A stretch of DNA of 64,000 bases from Cladocopium goreaui (Eukaryota; Sar; Dinophyceae; Suessiales; Symbiodiniaceae), in the NCBI GenBank assembly GCA_947184155.2, contig CAMXCT020001407.1, forward strand, positions 1 through 64,000, written 5' to 3'. Shown one piece after another: positions 34,636-47,600 of the stretch. The stretch's first letter is position 1. Every line of letters starts with the position of its first letter. The notes below the pieces were generated by a model. That model saw nothing but the letters and a program-made list of their open reading frames with translations, searched no databases and had not been told where the DNA came from. Both the position numbers and the translations under genes were made by a program.

Positions 34636-36208
34636 TTAGCCTTCAAGGAGAGCCTGGATTCTCCTTTTCAAAGCTTTCAGCCCATCTAGGTGCTGACTTC
34701 CTTTTTCCTTCCAGTCTGTCAACTTCTGACAGAGGGCCTTGGCCTTTGCCTGGTCCATGTCACTGGAAATTTCCAACTTGGAAGCAGCAAGGTCAACACG
34801 CAAATCATCAAGGGCTTTGCCCACCCAGTTCAAACCATCTTGAAGATCATCCAAAAGTTTCTCCATGTCTTTGCTAGGGTTCTGGTGCATAGCCTTGAGA
34901 TCCTTGAAAAGGCTGATGATAGCTTCATATTCTTTGGACACCTTGGTCTTGGCACTGCCCACCACTTTCCATGAGCTCTGGCACTCAGCAAATGGTTCAA
35001 TCTTGATGTCTGGACCTTGGTCACCCAAAGCCAGCTTCATCTTGCTGACCTGAATGTCACCTGTGTCAACCCTGACCTCAGATGTCTGGTGCTCTGCTTC
35101 CTTGGTCGTGGCTTGCTCTGGTCGGTGAATGTAGTAGTACTTGCTCAGCAAAGGGTTGGTAGGATGTTCCTTCTTGAGTCGTGGATCCTGCTGGGTGGTG
35201 ATCCCCCCCCTTTCATAGCAGTCTTTGAGCAAATCTCCAAAGACTTTGGTCCTGTCATCAGGCTCTAGATCTGTCCAGCTCCACCCATTGTGCTTCAAGA
35301 TCTCAGGAGCTGACCTGAGCTGAAAATGTAAAATGCATGCTGTTTTAAATTAAATGCTGGATGTGGTTTATGTATATATCTTGATGGTACAAGACTATAT
35401 GCATGGATGTATATGTCTATATGTGTGAATATATTGGAAAATATTATAAGGAATGGATATGCAAAATATGTATATATATATATAGATATAATATATATAT
35501 ATACATATGTGTCTATATGATATATGGCTACCTTCAGGATCTCTTCAAAGAAAATTTCTAACTCTGTGCATCACTCCTCAGAGGAGTGGCCTAAGTGTTA
35601 TGTATAATCCATAAAAAATTGTTTAGCTGAAACAGAAAATATAATTCAACTTTACCTAGAGACATGTACCCTTCAATAACTTCAGATGAAATCTCCTTAG
35701 AGGAGCCGCTGGATTCCACCCTGGAGAGAATCTGCTGAAGGTTGCCCTTGATCCCACCTCCAGCAATGTACTTGCCCACAATGCCCTTCTTCTCATTTGC
35801 CGACATGGAGTTGTATTTCTGCAGGGCAAGGGTTTCAATAGCACTGATGATGAAAACAGAATGGGTTTCATGCATGTTGGAGTTCAACAATTTCATGATG
35901 AAGATCAATCAAAAATGTATGTCTAATTGGTCACATAATATATAAATATATTTATATATAGGCTCATGTTGATCTAGACCCCTATCCTCCAAGACCATCT
36001 GTGCACCCTGAGCTTGTGGATCCTTTGGGTTCTTGGCTTTGTACTTCAGGGCAGTGATGAACTTGGAAACTTCTGCCCTAGAAACATCATTGCTATCCTC
36101 CACAGGGTGAACCACTGAAGGTTGGCTAGCAGCCTTAGCCTTAGCTTTGGCCTTGCTCTTCACCTTTTCCTTGACAGGCTTCTTGGGCACAGCAGTTGAC
36201 TTTCCCAT
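34636..36208 (-). CDS. First coding unit of the mobile-element-like module, three exons
   Basis: Exon 1 (about 35987-36208) starts MGKSTAVPKKPVKEKVKSKA: a Lys/Ala/Ser-rich basic head, then SRAEVSKFITALKYKAKNPK. Exon 2 (35656-35843) has ALQKYNSMSANEKKGIVGKY and ends at CTCTAG|GTAAAG. Exon 3 (34636-35319) follows TTTTCAG and begins LRSAPEILKHNGWSWTDLEP. It continues with a long charged, probably coiled-coil segment (SKEYEAIISLFKDLKAMHQN; LDDLQDGLNWVGKALDDLRV) and ends LEG, TAA. The pattern (basic N-terminus, KYQK-like middle, coiled coil) recalls proteins that precede the transposase-like gene in related dinoflagellate modules. Role unknown; possibly nucleic-acid binding. Confidence 0.55.
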
Positions 36209-36462
36209 GGTGGCAGCAGAATGAATTGTGTATTTGAACCAATACCAGCTTTGCAAAGATACATGCATTATTCGCCAAGATCACAAGAAACAGGAAGCAA
36301 AGCATTGCTGAATTCATTGGTGTTAAAAAATGTTAAAATTTTAACATGTTCTAACATTGTTTAAAATGTTAAAACATTGCTTAACACTAGGTTTATATAT
36401 ATAAATCAATTTAAAACCATATTGTTTTAATTTGTTAAAACATGTTGAAAATGTTAAAATTT

Positions 36463-36657
36463 TTAACATTGTTTAACGCGAAAAAAATGATGCTTAGTTT
36501 TGGAATTCTTCTGATCCAACACTTCCAGCATGACACATTTGATTGGGGTCCCTGGCCAGTGGTAGCCCAGCCATTGTGCTGCCTCTGAACCTGACTTGGC
36601 AAGTACTGACATGTGAAAGATGTTGCATGTTTGGTGGAAGGGTTCAGTATATAACAT
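36463..36657 (-). other. Possible exon of the mobile module
   Basis: An open minus frame with MSVLAKSGSEAAQWLGYHWP. Its 5' end abuts a CTCCTCTGAGGAG palindrome at 36660-36672. Confidence 0.35.
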
Positions 36658-36659
36658 TT

Positions 36660-36672
36660 CTCCTCTGAGGAG
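36660..36672. repeat. CTCCTCTGAGGAG palindrome (representative copy)
   Basis: Perfect or near-perfect copies lie at 31612-31630, 33898-33910, 34622-34634, 35572-35588, 35693-35705, 36660-36672, 36762-36776, 37070-37086 and 37121-37133. All are inside the module between 31.6 and 37.1 kb. Confidence 0.85.
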
Positions 36673-36810
36673 TGCTGACTCTATTCATATCATATACATA
36701 GATTTGGAGCTGATATATTTGCATTTTGAAAATATATTTGGATGCAATGGGGTGGGTAGTGACTCCTCTGAGGAGTGCCACTTTCTTAGATGATCAGACT
36801 ACATCCCAAG

Positions 36811-37050
36811 TCAATGCAAGATAAACTCCATGATGGCCAATCTCACAAGACAAAAACTTGGAGCAAGATATGAAACACTACTGCACTCAACACAACTGTC
36901 AACAGTCTGAGGATCCACACAGCTCTCTGCAGCAGGGTCTGGCCTGAGTGCAACAAGGGTTGGAAGAATATGTTTTTGTGAATGGGGGGATGCAAATCTC
37001 TGTTGACTAAACATGAGCAGCTTGTGCAAATCAGACTGGATTCTTTCCAA
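36811..37050 (-). other. Possible exon of the mobile module
   Basis: A 79-codon minus frame starting MERIQSDLHKLLMFSQQRFA. It is flanked by palindromes at 36762-36776 and 37070-37086. No family is recognised. Confidence 0.35.
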
Positions 37051-37278
37051 TGGTATTCAAAAACAAATCATCTCCTCTGAGGAGATTGATACCAATTGAG
37101 ATATTGGCTACAAACAAGACCTCCTCTGAGGAGATCTTGTACCTCAAAGAGCAGCAGCAGCAGCAAGGACCTTTTTTCCTGAAAGATCAGCTCCGCGTGT
37201 CTGTCCCTTTGCAGGGCAGTGATCCGCAGCACACACAGGTCCTTTACCAGACCTCCACTGCTGCCAGTTGTACTCCTG

Positions 37279-37668
37279 CTACTGTCTGCGCCAAGGAGCT
37301 GATTGAATTGCCTTCTGGACCCTTTGGTCCATCCAGCTCTTTTGGTCCAGGGAGGGGTTGGGAACTGGATTGTCTGAGCCCACCCACTGGCCCTTAGCCT
37401 TCTTATTCATGATTGCAGCATGCAAACTCAGAACTCGTTTGACACCCTTGCTTCTCCTTTTCTTGGCTGCCTCGGCAATGGCCTGCTGGTGCTCCTCTCC
37501 CATATTGTGCAGCTCTGGTGGCACAGATGGCGCAGTTGGGTGCTCCTGTATGTCGCCACTGTCCAGATCCTCTATGATCAGTGGAGATTCTGCAGCTGGC
37601 AAGGGGGCTTCTGGCACTTGCATTGCCTCGGGCAGCTCATCCTTGTACTCAACCAGGCAATCCTGCAT
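37279..37668 (-). CDS. 130-codon ORF at the 5' end of the mobile module
   Basis: Non-repetitive open frame with MQVPEAPLPAAESPLIIEDL, a basic stretch AEAAKKRRSKGVKRVLSLHA and NKKAKGQWVGSDNPVPNPSL. It has acidic/proline-rich and Lys/Arg-rich halves and could be a DNA-binding or nuclear protein segment. It ends at 37279. It is immediately preceded by the (TATG)n field, so any upstream exon would have to cross it. Confidence 0.45.
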   Translation of the reverse strand: MQDCLVEYKDELPEAMQVPEAPLPAAESPLIIEDLDSGDIQEHPTAPSVPPELHNMGEEHQQAIAEAAKKRRSKGVKRVLSLHAAIMNKKAKGQWVGSDNPVPNPSLDQKSWMDQRVQKAIQSAPWRRQ

Positions 37669-37692
37669 TGCTTGGGATAGCTGCTTGCATTC

Positions 37693-39640
37693 CTTCTATG
37701 TATGTATGTATGTATGTATGAATGTATGTATGTATGTATGTAGGTACGTACGTACGTACGTACGTATGTATGTATGTATGTTATGTATGTATGTTATGTG
37801 TTATGTATGTATGTTATGTATGTATGTATGTTATGTATGTTATGTATGTTATGTATGTTATGTATGTTATGTATGTATGTATGCTTGTATGTATGTTATG
37901 TTATGTTATGTTATGCTATGCTACGTATGTATGTATGTATGTTATGTGTTATGTATGTATGTATGTATGTATGTATGTTATGTATGTATGTTATATGTAT
38001 GTATGTATGTATGTATGTAATAATGTAATGTATGTAATGCATGTATGTATGTTGTTATGTTAAGTTAAGTTATTTATGTATGTATGTTATGTATGTTATG
38101 TATGTTATGTATGTTAAGAGTGTTATGTACGTTATGTATGTATGTATGCTTGTATGTATGTATGTATGTTATGTTATGTTATGATATATTATGTTATGTT
38201 ATGTTATGCTATGGTATGTATGTACTTATGTATGTATGTGTGTATGTATGTATGTATGTACGTACGTACGTACGTACGTACGTATGTATGTATGTATGTA
38301 TGTTATGTATGTATGTTATGTATGTATGTTATTTATGGATGTTATGTATGTATGTTATGTATGTTATGTATGTTATGTATGTTATGTATGTTATGTATGT
38401 TATGTATGTTATGTATCTTATGTATGTATGTATGTATGTTTGTATGTATGCATGCATGTATGTATGTATGTATGTTATGTATGTATGTATGTTATGTATG
38501 TATGTATGTTAATTATGGATGTTATGTTATGTATGTTAATTATGGATGTTATGTTATGTATGTATGTATGTATGTACGTACGTACGTACGTACGTATGTT
38601 TGTATGTATGTATGGTATGTATGTTATGTATGCATGTTATGTATGTTTGCTATGTATGTATGTTATGTATGTATGTTATGTATGTATGTTATGTATGTAT
38701 GTTATGTATGTATGTTATGTATGTATGTTATGTATGTATGTAGTGCATGTAATGCATGTAATGTATGTAATGTATGTAATGTATGTTATGTATGTATGTA
38801 TGTATGTACGTACGTATGTATGTATGTTATGTATGTATGTTATTTATGGATGTTATGTATGTATGTTATGTATGTTATGTATGTTATGTATGTTATGTAT
38901 GTTATGTATGTTATGTATGTTATGTATGTTATGTATGTTATGTATGTTATGTATGTTATGTATCTTATGTATGTATGTATGTTTGTTTGTATGTATGTAT
39001 GGTATGTATGTTATGTATGCATGTTATGTATGTTATGTATGTATGTATGTTATGTATGTATGTATGTTATTTATGGATGTTATGTATGTATGTATGTTAT
39101 GTATGTTATGTATGTTATGTATGTTATGTAGGTATGTATGTATGTTTGTATGCATGTATGTATGTATGTTAAGTTATGTTATGATATATTATGTTATGTT
39201 ATGCTATGCTATGGTATGTATGTATGTATGTATGTATCGTATGTAATGTATGTAATGTATGTAATGCATGTAATGCATGTAATGCATGTAATGTATGTAA
39301 TGTATGTAATGTATGTATGTATGTAATGTAATGTCATGTCATGTCATGTAATGTACTGTACTGTAATGTAATGTACGTAATGTAATGTAATGTAATGATT
39401 GTATGCATGTATATGTATGTATTTATATGTATGTATGTATATGTATGTATGTACCATGGTATGTATCATGGTATGTATCATGGTATGTATCATGGTATGT
39501 ATATGTATGCATATGTATGTATATGTATGTATATGTATGTGTATGTATATATATATATGTATATATGTATATATATATATTATGTATGTATTATATATGT
39601 ATAGATATATAAAAATATATATATGTAATATATGTGTGTA
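37693..39640. repeat. (TATG)n/(TTATG)n microsatellite field
   Basis: About 1.95 kb of TATG, TTATGTATG and TACG blocks, essentially the reverse complement of the 22.9-25.8 kb field. Open frames of Met/Tyr/Val/Cys are artefacts. Confidence 0.95.
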
Positions 39641-39911
39641 TAATTCATCAAGCGGTTGGGCATGGGTCAGAGAGCTTCAGGACCGAACCATGTTGATCAT
39701 TCTACACATGTTTGGCAATGATTTTTCATTCTACACACATTTTTTTATGGCAATAATCCTCCCAGCAATCATCCCAACGTATCCCAGCAATAAGATCATC
39801 GTCCCAGTAATCATTCACTCCCTGACTGGGATGATCTAATATATTCGATGATAATGGATAATATATCAAACGTTAAACAATCCCAAGCCTTTTTGTAGTT
39901 CATGATAGTTA

Positions 39912-40060
39912 TCATTCGTCCACCATCCGTTGTTTTCTTCCCAGTCTCATGGTAAAGCTATGCTGCCCTCTGGGATGCAACGTGAGATCATGGGCATCCA
40001 CATACCACGGCTCTGGCAACAACTCCTCACTTGGCGATGGCGATGCCGCAGCTGCAGCCT
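39912..40060 (-). CDS. Probable terminal exon of the kinase gene
   Basis: Follows CCACCAG: an Ala/Ser/Pro-rich start (EAAAAASPSPSEELLPEPWY), then VDAHDLTLHPRGQHSFTMRL and GRKQRMVDE, TGA. It joins in phase with the exon 40314-40395 through a GC donor. Membership of the kinase gene is inferred from strand, phase and position. Confidence 0.5.
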
Positions 40061-41586
40061 CTGGTGGCAAAATGGCCCCTTAAGGATCTTTAAGGTACAA
40101 GTAGAATCTGGTTCCAAAATAGTGATAGACTAAACGACTACATAATGATATAATCTAATATATATATATACATATATATTTATCCAACATATTTAATGTC
40201 AAGCCAACCAGAGAGATTTGCTGATAGGTTGGAAGATGTTGAAAGATGTTGGAAGATGTTGGAAGCATGCCCATTTTTGGTTGGCTACAGCAGAACCCCC
40301 ACAACATCGGCGCCATTCGGCGCCTGTTCCTCCGACGTCGTCTTGCGGCGCGCGGCGTCGTCCCACTTCCAGCGGCGTTCTGCCCAGCGATCTTCCTGTG
40401 CCCGTGTGGTGTCCATGGTTCATGAAGATGTTGCAACACGAAATTCGATGTGTTTATAATTATATTTATCTGTTTTTAATATTTACAAACATTATCATGA
40501 CCTTCATTTTTGATCCTTACACATGTACTATTTCAAAAGTGAACTTTCAAATTGCACAAAAAGGGGGAGTTTAACCCATCATGTTTGTTGTCTAACTGGA
40601 ATCTCATAATCCTTGCGATGAATGCCAAGTGGATGGTAATTTGTTGTGTTACATATACCCCGTATACCCCATCATGGCACTGGTATATGCTGGTGGCTGC
40701 TCATATCGATCCCATTCACACTGTTTATGATAAGATATCTATCAGGAACTTCCAACGTAGATGATTCAGAAGGATAATTCTCATCATATGTTTCAGTGAG
40801 GAGTTTTACAGCAAGCAGGCCGAAGTAGACCGAAAGTGGCCAGGTTCTGGTGGGGCGTATAGCCAAAAAAATCGTCCACACTATCAAGAAACCACCTGGG
40901 CATGGATCTCACCTTTCAGGTACTAAAGGTATCTAAGGAGACAACTGAAATATCCATCCATATCCCATTTTCAGATTCGTTGACACCATGATCATTAAGA
41001 TGATTGCTACTGTACCCAACATCAAGATCGATAGGTAGGCTCCGTCTGTAGATGACAATCGGTCAACTCTAAGACCCAAATGGGCCCGCGGATTTAGAGA
41101 ATAACATTCTTAGGAATTTAGGAATCAAATAGTGTGGTCAGTGTGGTCTCAATTTTTGACTCATCCCATTCCATCCCGAAAAAACATCCCATAACTGCCC
41201 CCTGTAAAAACCTGCTGAAAGGCCTTCCTAGCCTCACCAACTATCCACCAACGATTCACCAAGGAACAGACCTATCCTTCCAGTCTTTCCACCCCCAAGA
41301 CGAAGACCTTGGCGCAAGAATCATCTGGTTGGTGGTTTCAATCCATCTGAAACACATTAAATATAGTCACAGGGGATCATCATCCCGTTTCGGTGGTTGA
41401 AACAAATATATGAAACCACCAACCAGTCTACTTATTTCAACCACAAAATGGGTATAGGTCCCGTTTGGGGGCCGCACAGGGACAGTATAATAGAAACCAT
41501 CAACGAGCCATGGACATTAGTAATGTCTTGGCTGTTTCTTTTTCTATGTGTTTTTTTTTTGCGGGGCGGCGCAGGGACAACAAATA

Positions 41587-41619
<33 letters not shown>

Positions 41620-44600
41620 TTGTAGTGGCAGGCACAGTAAGTTGAAAGTCGTTGAACCGCTTGGTTGATGCGGAATGAAATCACACAGCTCTTTATTGGA
41701 GTAACTCGGGCGGTGGTCCGGTGGTCATCTGTGAATCCCAATGCCGCCGTCAACACATGGTCACATGGTAGCTTGTGGTCATCCCTCAGTTGGAAATCCT
41801 TATGCTAGTAGTGAGATGTAGTGGGTAGATCAATCCCTAATAGATTGATGGCCATCCGACAATATGGCTACAGTGTAATTTTCAACTTTTGACCACGGCA
41901 CAGAAAAACCGTAGCTTCTATTAACATAGACCCATTTTTAATAAATGACCTTTTTTTTGTGGAATTCAATCTTCCAACCCCCTGTCTGCCAGAGTCCATG
42001 TTAACCATCTTTCCTGGGTCCCCGAACGATTGCGCTTGCTGCGCTTGCTGCGCTTGCCATCCGTTCCAGCCCTGCAACGGCTCCACCAAAGTATTAAAAA
42101 AAAAAAACGGGGTTTGACCAAGTCCCACAGATTGAACATGATTGACAGGTGTCTGAAAAGTGGAAACTAAGGACAATCCATTCAACTCATAATACACTTT
42201 ACATTACCGTGAATCCTAGGGGAAAAAACTATGGAAGGGACATACGGTACAGCAGTAAGAATTGACCTGCCATCACAAGACACTAAATCTCTGACGCAGG
42301 TGATGGAAACCAAGTGGCAAGGTGGGAAACCTCCACACCCACAGAGAGTGGACATGAATGATTATGAAGTTGCCCCTCAACACATCCTGTTGCTTATTAG
42401 GGAGTAGGGGAGTGGGATTAAAAGTTATTAGGATCGTTCCCCCCATTCCCTACTACTATTTCAGAGCGGCTTCACCTTTTTCCGAACTTCTTAGACCACT
42501 TGCTTGACAGCTAAAAGATGGAATATGTGTCCTTAGGAACCTTCTGTAACATTTCTTTTTCATCGTGCAGCTTCACAGGCAAGCAGGCACATATACCCTA
42601 TACATCTGCATGGTCGACTTTAGGTCTATATATAGATCCTTTTTGGTATGTTTAATATTAAAATGTATCAATATTATTGGACACAATCGATTGATGTTAC
42701 ATACACTCACGGCTATCAGCCATTACTCGACTGTTGACCAATCCATAGTGGCAAATGACCTGAGGGATGTCCACAAAAGAATTGTCTAACTGAACCCATT
42801 CTGGCACTGGACCGATGTATACATATGTTTGTATATTCTATAACCCAGATACTAAGCCAGATATGATATTTGACCCATGTATATATATAATATAATACAA
42901 ATGTAATATAGTACCAAAATACTATATGATTACTATATAACAATATATGACCCAAATATACCCCGATATGAAAAACGCTTAACACAGTCCATGGCCCCCA
43001 TGACCCATCACCTGCCGCCAGTTCTCGTCTCCCCAGTCCCCTTGGCTGGGTCAAAAAGCTATGGAATTACCGACTGGGGGGAATAAACATCCATTCACCA
43101 GCTATTTTAGGATACGGCGCCAAGGTTTTGATTCACAATGTCATAGATAGGATGTGATTTATGGGGTGTCCATCCGTTTTATAGATGCCTATGAATTCCA
43201 ACTAAACGGATTGATGATCATCTCCTTTGATTAGAATATACCATGTTTTGGCCGTGGCACATATATCCTGGCTGGTGGTTTTAACACCCTAAAATACGCT
43301 CGTCAATAAGGCTCATCATCCGCATTCCTATGACCGGAAAACAAAAAACCCAACAACTACCAGTATCTGGCTGAATGGTGTATATATATATATTATATAT
43401 GTAATCCATATATATATATATGTAATCCACCAAGCTAGAGTTTCTGTTCATTTTGCTCTGGTTCCCCTAGAGTAAGGCATAATCTATCGTGGCGTCGTTT
43501 TGTGGGGTCGTTATCATTCAACCCGAAAATGGGAAAAATGAAGCAACAGAAAGAGCTGCACTGAACACCCTTGAAATCAACATCTAAAAGACCATAAGCG
43601 AATGGGGTTTACTGGGGTCTACTGGTCTTGTTTCACTTATCAATGTGTCCCTTATTTTTGGCACTCCCATTTCAACATGTTCCACCCATTTTCAACATTT
43701 TTCAACGCTATGCTGCCCCAACATCCCTCATGCTGCGCAGGCCACTGGGTGTGCGCGACGCACTCCGCATGGCTCAATAGCGACAGCTTCTGTTCCGTAG
43801 CGTCAGAGCCGAAACGTTTACGGCACAGAGGATACGATTTTCTGTGTGTCTAGCGGAATATGGGGTGTAACGCGAAATTATTGCCTGTTCAATAGTGAAC
43901 ATATGTGAAAATGGTGATACTAACCAGTGGAATAGTGAAAATGAAAATAGTGAAAATGTATTGAATAGTGAAAATATGTAAAAATATGTGAACATGATCA
44001 TTAACCAGTGGATGGAATAGCGTACCGGCGCACCCCGATTGTAGACAAACCCATATTAATAGCCAACAATGATGTGGTCATCACCTGCCATTAGTCCTCT
44101 GGTCCACCTTCCTAGTTAGGTTCTCTTATTCCTTATCTCCGACAAATACATCAAAAATCAAGATCATCCTCAGGTCCTAGACAAATAATATATATTGTTT
44201 ATATTGTTTTCTTGGTTGGTTGTACCCCTTTTCAACATGCTGTCATAGAAATGTCGCCCAACACTGCTTACCTCTAGCAAGCCCAGAATGTTTGCTACCA
44301 GACTCCCACCTCAAAGACCTTGGCTGCAGAAGGTCGCTCCACCGGATTCCACTCGAAGCACTTGGAGAGGATTTCTTTCACCTGGCTGCCATTGCAGGTC
44401 ATCCTCACCGGATCCAAGGTGCGGTAAATCATAGCAAAACATGCGAAATGTTCAGCTGGTTGGTGGTATACTATACAACCCCCTCTGAAAAATGATGGAG
44501 ATCGTCAGTTGGGATGATGAAATTCCCAATATATGGAAATTCCCTATGGAAAAAAAAATGTTCCAAACCACCAACCAGTCAGGGTTTTGCAGGGACACCA

Positions 44601-47600
44601 GGTTTGATATCTTTTGATTATCCTTGCGGATGTGAGGAAATTACAAGCAAAAGGCAAGACTTAGGATGGTGTGATTGTTTACCATTAATTATTTTAAATA
44701 TGGGAGTTTCTTAAAATGAGTGATCCCCCAAATCATCTAAAATTAGATCATTTTAGTATTGAAACCCATGGTTTTGGGGATCCATCATTTTAGGAAACCT
44801 CCAATATGTTTTCCAACAAAATCCCATGGCGCTGACGCCAAACTTCTCTGGGCCTCTGGGTGAAAAGGCACCGCCCAATCATCCTCAGCAGCTTCCGGTG
44901 AGAAATCTCTGACCATGGTGTTTCCATTGAAACACATAAGTTATTGTCATTGTGGCTGTTTCGGGTCACGTGCTCTCGGTCCACGGGGACGGTGGTTTTT
45001 GTTTTTGTCCACCAAGATGATTGTCAGGCCATGTCAGGCCATATTGTGGGGGTGGGGTTCCGCCCGCGTTTTCTAACATGCTCTGGATGCTACGCTCTTG
45101 ATGTTTTCAAGTAAGTTTCCAAGATGTTCTGGATGCAATGCTCTTGACTTTCTCAAGTAAGTTTCCAAGATGCTCTGGATGCTACGTTCTTGATGTTTTC
45201 AAGTAAGTTTCCAAGATGCTCTGGATGCAATGCTCTTGACTTTCAAGTAAGTTTCCAAGATGCTCTGGATGCTACGCTCTTGATGTTTTCAAGTAAGTTT
45301 CCAAGATGCTCTGGATGCAATGCTCTTGGCTTTCTCAAGTATGTTTCCAAGATGCTCTGGATGCTACGCTCTTGATGTTTTCAAGTAAGTTTCCAAGATG
45401 CTCTGGATGCAATGCCCTTGACTTTCTCAAGTAAGTTTCCAAGATGCTCTGGATGCTACGCTCTTGATGTTTTCAAGTAAGTTTCCAAGATGCTCTGGAT
45501 GCAATGCTCTTGACGTTCTCAAGTAAGTTTCCAAGATGCTCTGGATGCTACGCTCTTGATGTTTTCAAGTAAGTTTCCAAGATGCTCTGGATGCAATGCT
45601 CTTGACTTTCTCAAGTAAGTTTCCAAGATGCTCTGGATGCTACGCTCTTGACGTTTTCAGTTTTCAAGTAAGTTTCCAAGATGCTCTGGATGCAATGCTC
45701 TTGGCTTTCTCAAGTGAGTTTCCAAGATGCTCTGGATGCTAAACTCTTGACTTTCTCAAGTAAGTTTCCAAGATGCTCTGGATGCTACGCTCTTGATGTT
45801 TTCAAGCAAGTTTCCAACATGCTCTGGATGCAATGCTCTTGACTTTCTCAAGTAAGTTTCCAAGATGCTCTGGATTCTACGCTCTTGATGTTTTCAAGTA
45901 AGTTTCCAAGATGCTCTGGATGCAATGCTCTTGGCTTTCTCAAGTAAGTTTCCAAAATGCTCTGGATGCTACGCTCTTGGTGTTTTCAAGTAAGTTTCCA
46001 AGATGCTCTGGATGCAATGCTCTTGACATTCTCAAGTAAGTTTCCAACATGCTCTGGATGCTACGCTCTTGATGTTTTCAAGTAAGTTTCCAAGATGCTC
46101 TGGATGCTAAACTCTTGACTTTCTCAAGTAAGTTTCCAACATGCTGTGGATGCTACACTCTTGATGTTTTCAAGTAAGTTTCCAAGATGCTCTGGATGCA
46201 ATGCTCTTGACTTTCTCAAGTATGTTTCCAAGATGCTCTGGATGCTACGCTCTTGATGTTTTCAAGTAAGTTTCCAAGATGCTCTGGATGCAATGCTCTT
46301 GGCTTTCTCAAGTAAGTTTCCAAGATGCTCTGGATGCTACGCTCTTGATGTTTTCAAGTCAGTTTCCAAGATGCTCTGGATGCAATGCTCTTGACTTTCT
46401 CAAGTAAGTTTCCAAGATGCTCTGGATTCTACACTCTTGATGTTTTCAAGTAAGTTTCCAAGATGCTCTGGATGCAATGCTCTTGACTTTCTCAAGTAAT
46501 TTTCCAACACGCTCTTGATGCAATGCTCTTGACTTTCTCAAGCAAGTTTCCAACACGCTCTGCATGCTACGCTCTTGATGATCTCAAGGAAGTTTCCAAC
46601 ATGCTCTGGATGCTACGCTCTTGATGTTTTCAAGTAAGTTTCCAAGATGCTCTGAATGCAATGCTCTTGGCTTTCTCAAGTAAGTTTCCAACATGCTCTG
46701 GATGCTACGCTCTTGATGTTTTCAAGTAAGTTTCCAAGATGCTCTGGATGCAATGCTCTTGACTTTCTCAAGTAAATTTCCAACATGCTCGGGATGCTAC
46801 GCTTTTGATGTTTTCAAGTAAGTTTCCAAGATGCTCTGGATGCAATGCTCTTGACTTTCTCAAGTAAGTTCCCAAGATGCTCTGGATGCTACGCTCTTGA
46901 TGTTTTCCAGTAAGTTTCCAAGATGCTCTGGATGCAATGCTCTTGACTTTCTCAAGTAAGTTTCCAAGATGCTCTGGATGCTACGCTCTTGATGTTTTCA
47001 AGTCAGTTTCCAAGATGCTCTGGATGCAATGCTCTTGACTTTCGCAAGTAAGTTTCCAACATGCTCTGGATGCTACGCTCTTGATGTTTTCAAGTAAGTT
47101 TCCAAGATACTCTGGATGCAATGCTCTTGACTTTCTCAAGTAAGTTTCCAACATGCTCTGGATGCTACGCTCTTGATGTTTTCAAGTAAGTTTCCAAGAT
47201 GCTCTTGATGCTACGCTTTTGACTTTCTCAAGTAAGTTTCCAAGACGCTCTTGATGCAATGCTCTTGGCTTTCTCAAGTAAGTTTCCAACATGCTCTGGA
47301 TGCTACGCTCCTGATGTTTTCAAGTAAGTTTCCAAGATGCTCTGGATGCAATGCTCTTGACTTTCTCAAGTAAGTTTCCAAGATGCTCTGGATGCTACGC
47401 CCTTGATGTTTTCAAGTAAGTTTCCAAGATGCTCTTGATGCTACGGTCTTGATGATCTCAAGTAAGTTTCCAAGATGCTCTGGATTCTACGCTCTTGATG
47501 TTTTCAAGTAAGTTTCCAAGATGCTCTGGATGCAATGCTCTTGGCTTTCTCAAGTATGTTTCCAAGATGCTCTGGATGCTACGCTCTTGATGTTTTCAAG

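Noticed and set aside
38142-39246. 329- and 351-codon plus open frames of Cys/Met/Tyr/Val
   Set aside because: Translation of (TATG)n; not a cysteine-rich protein.
39404-39620. Repeated ATGGTATGTATC block (39450-39500) as a possible regulatory array
   Set aside because: Continuous with the (TATG)n field and differing only by a CATGG variant; no independent signal.
45190-45375. 61-codon plus frame in the minisatellite
   Set aside because: Four repeat units that happen to stay open; most of the 6-kb array has no comparable frame.
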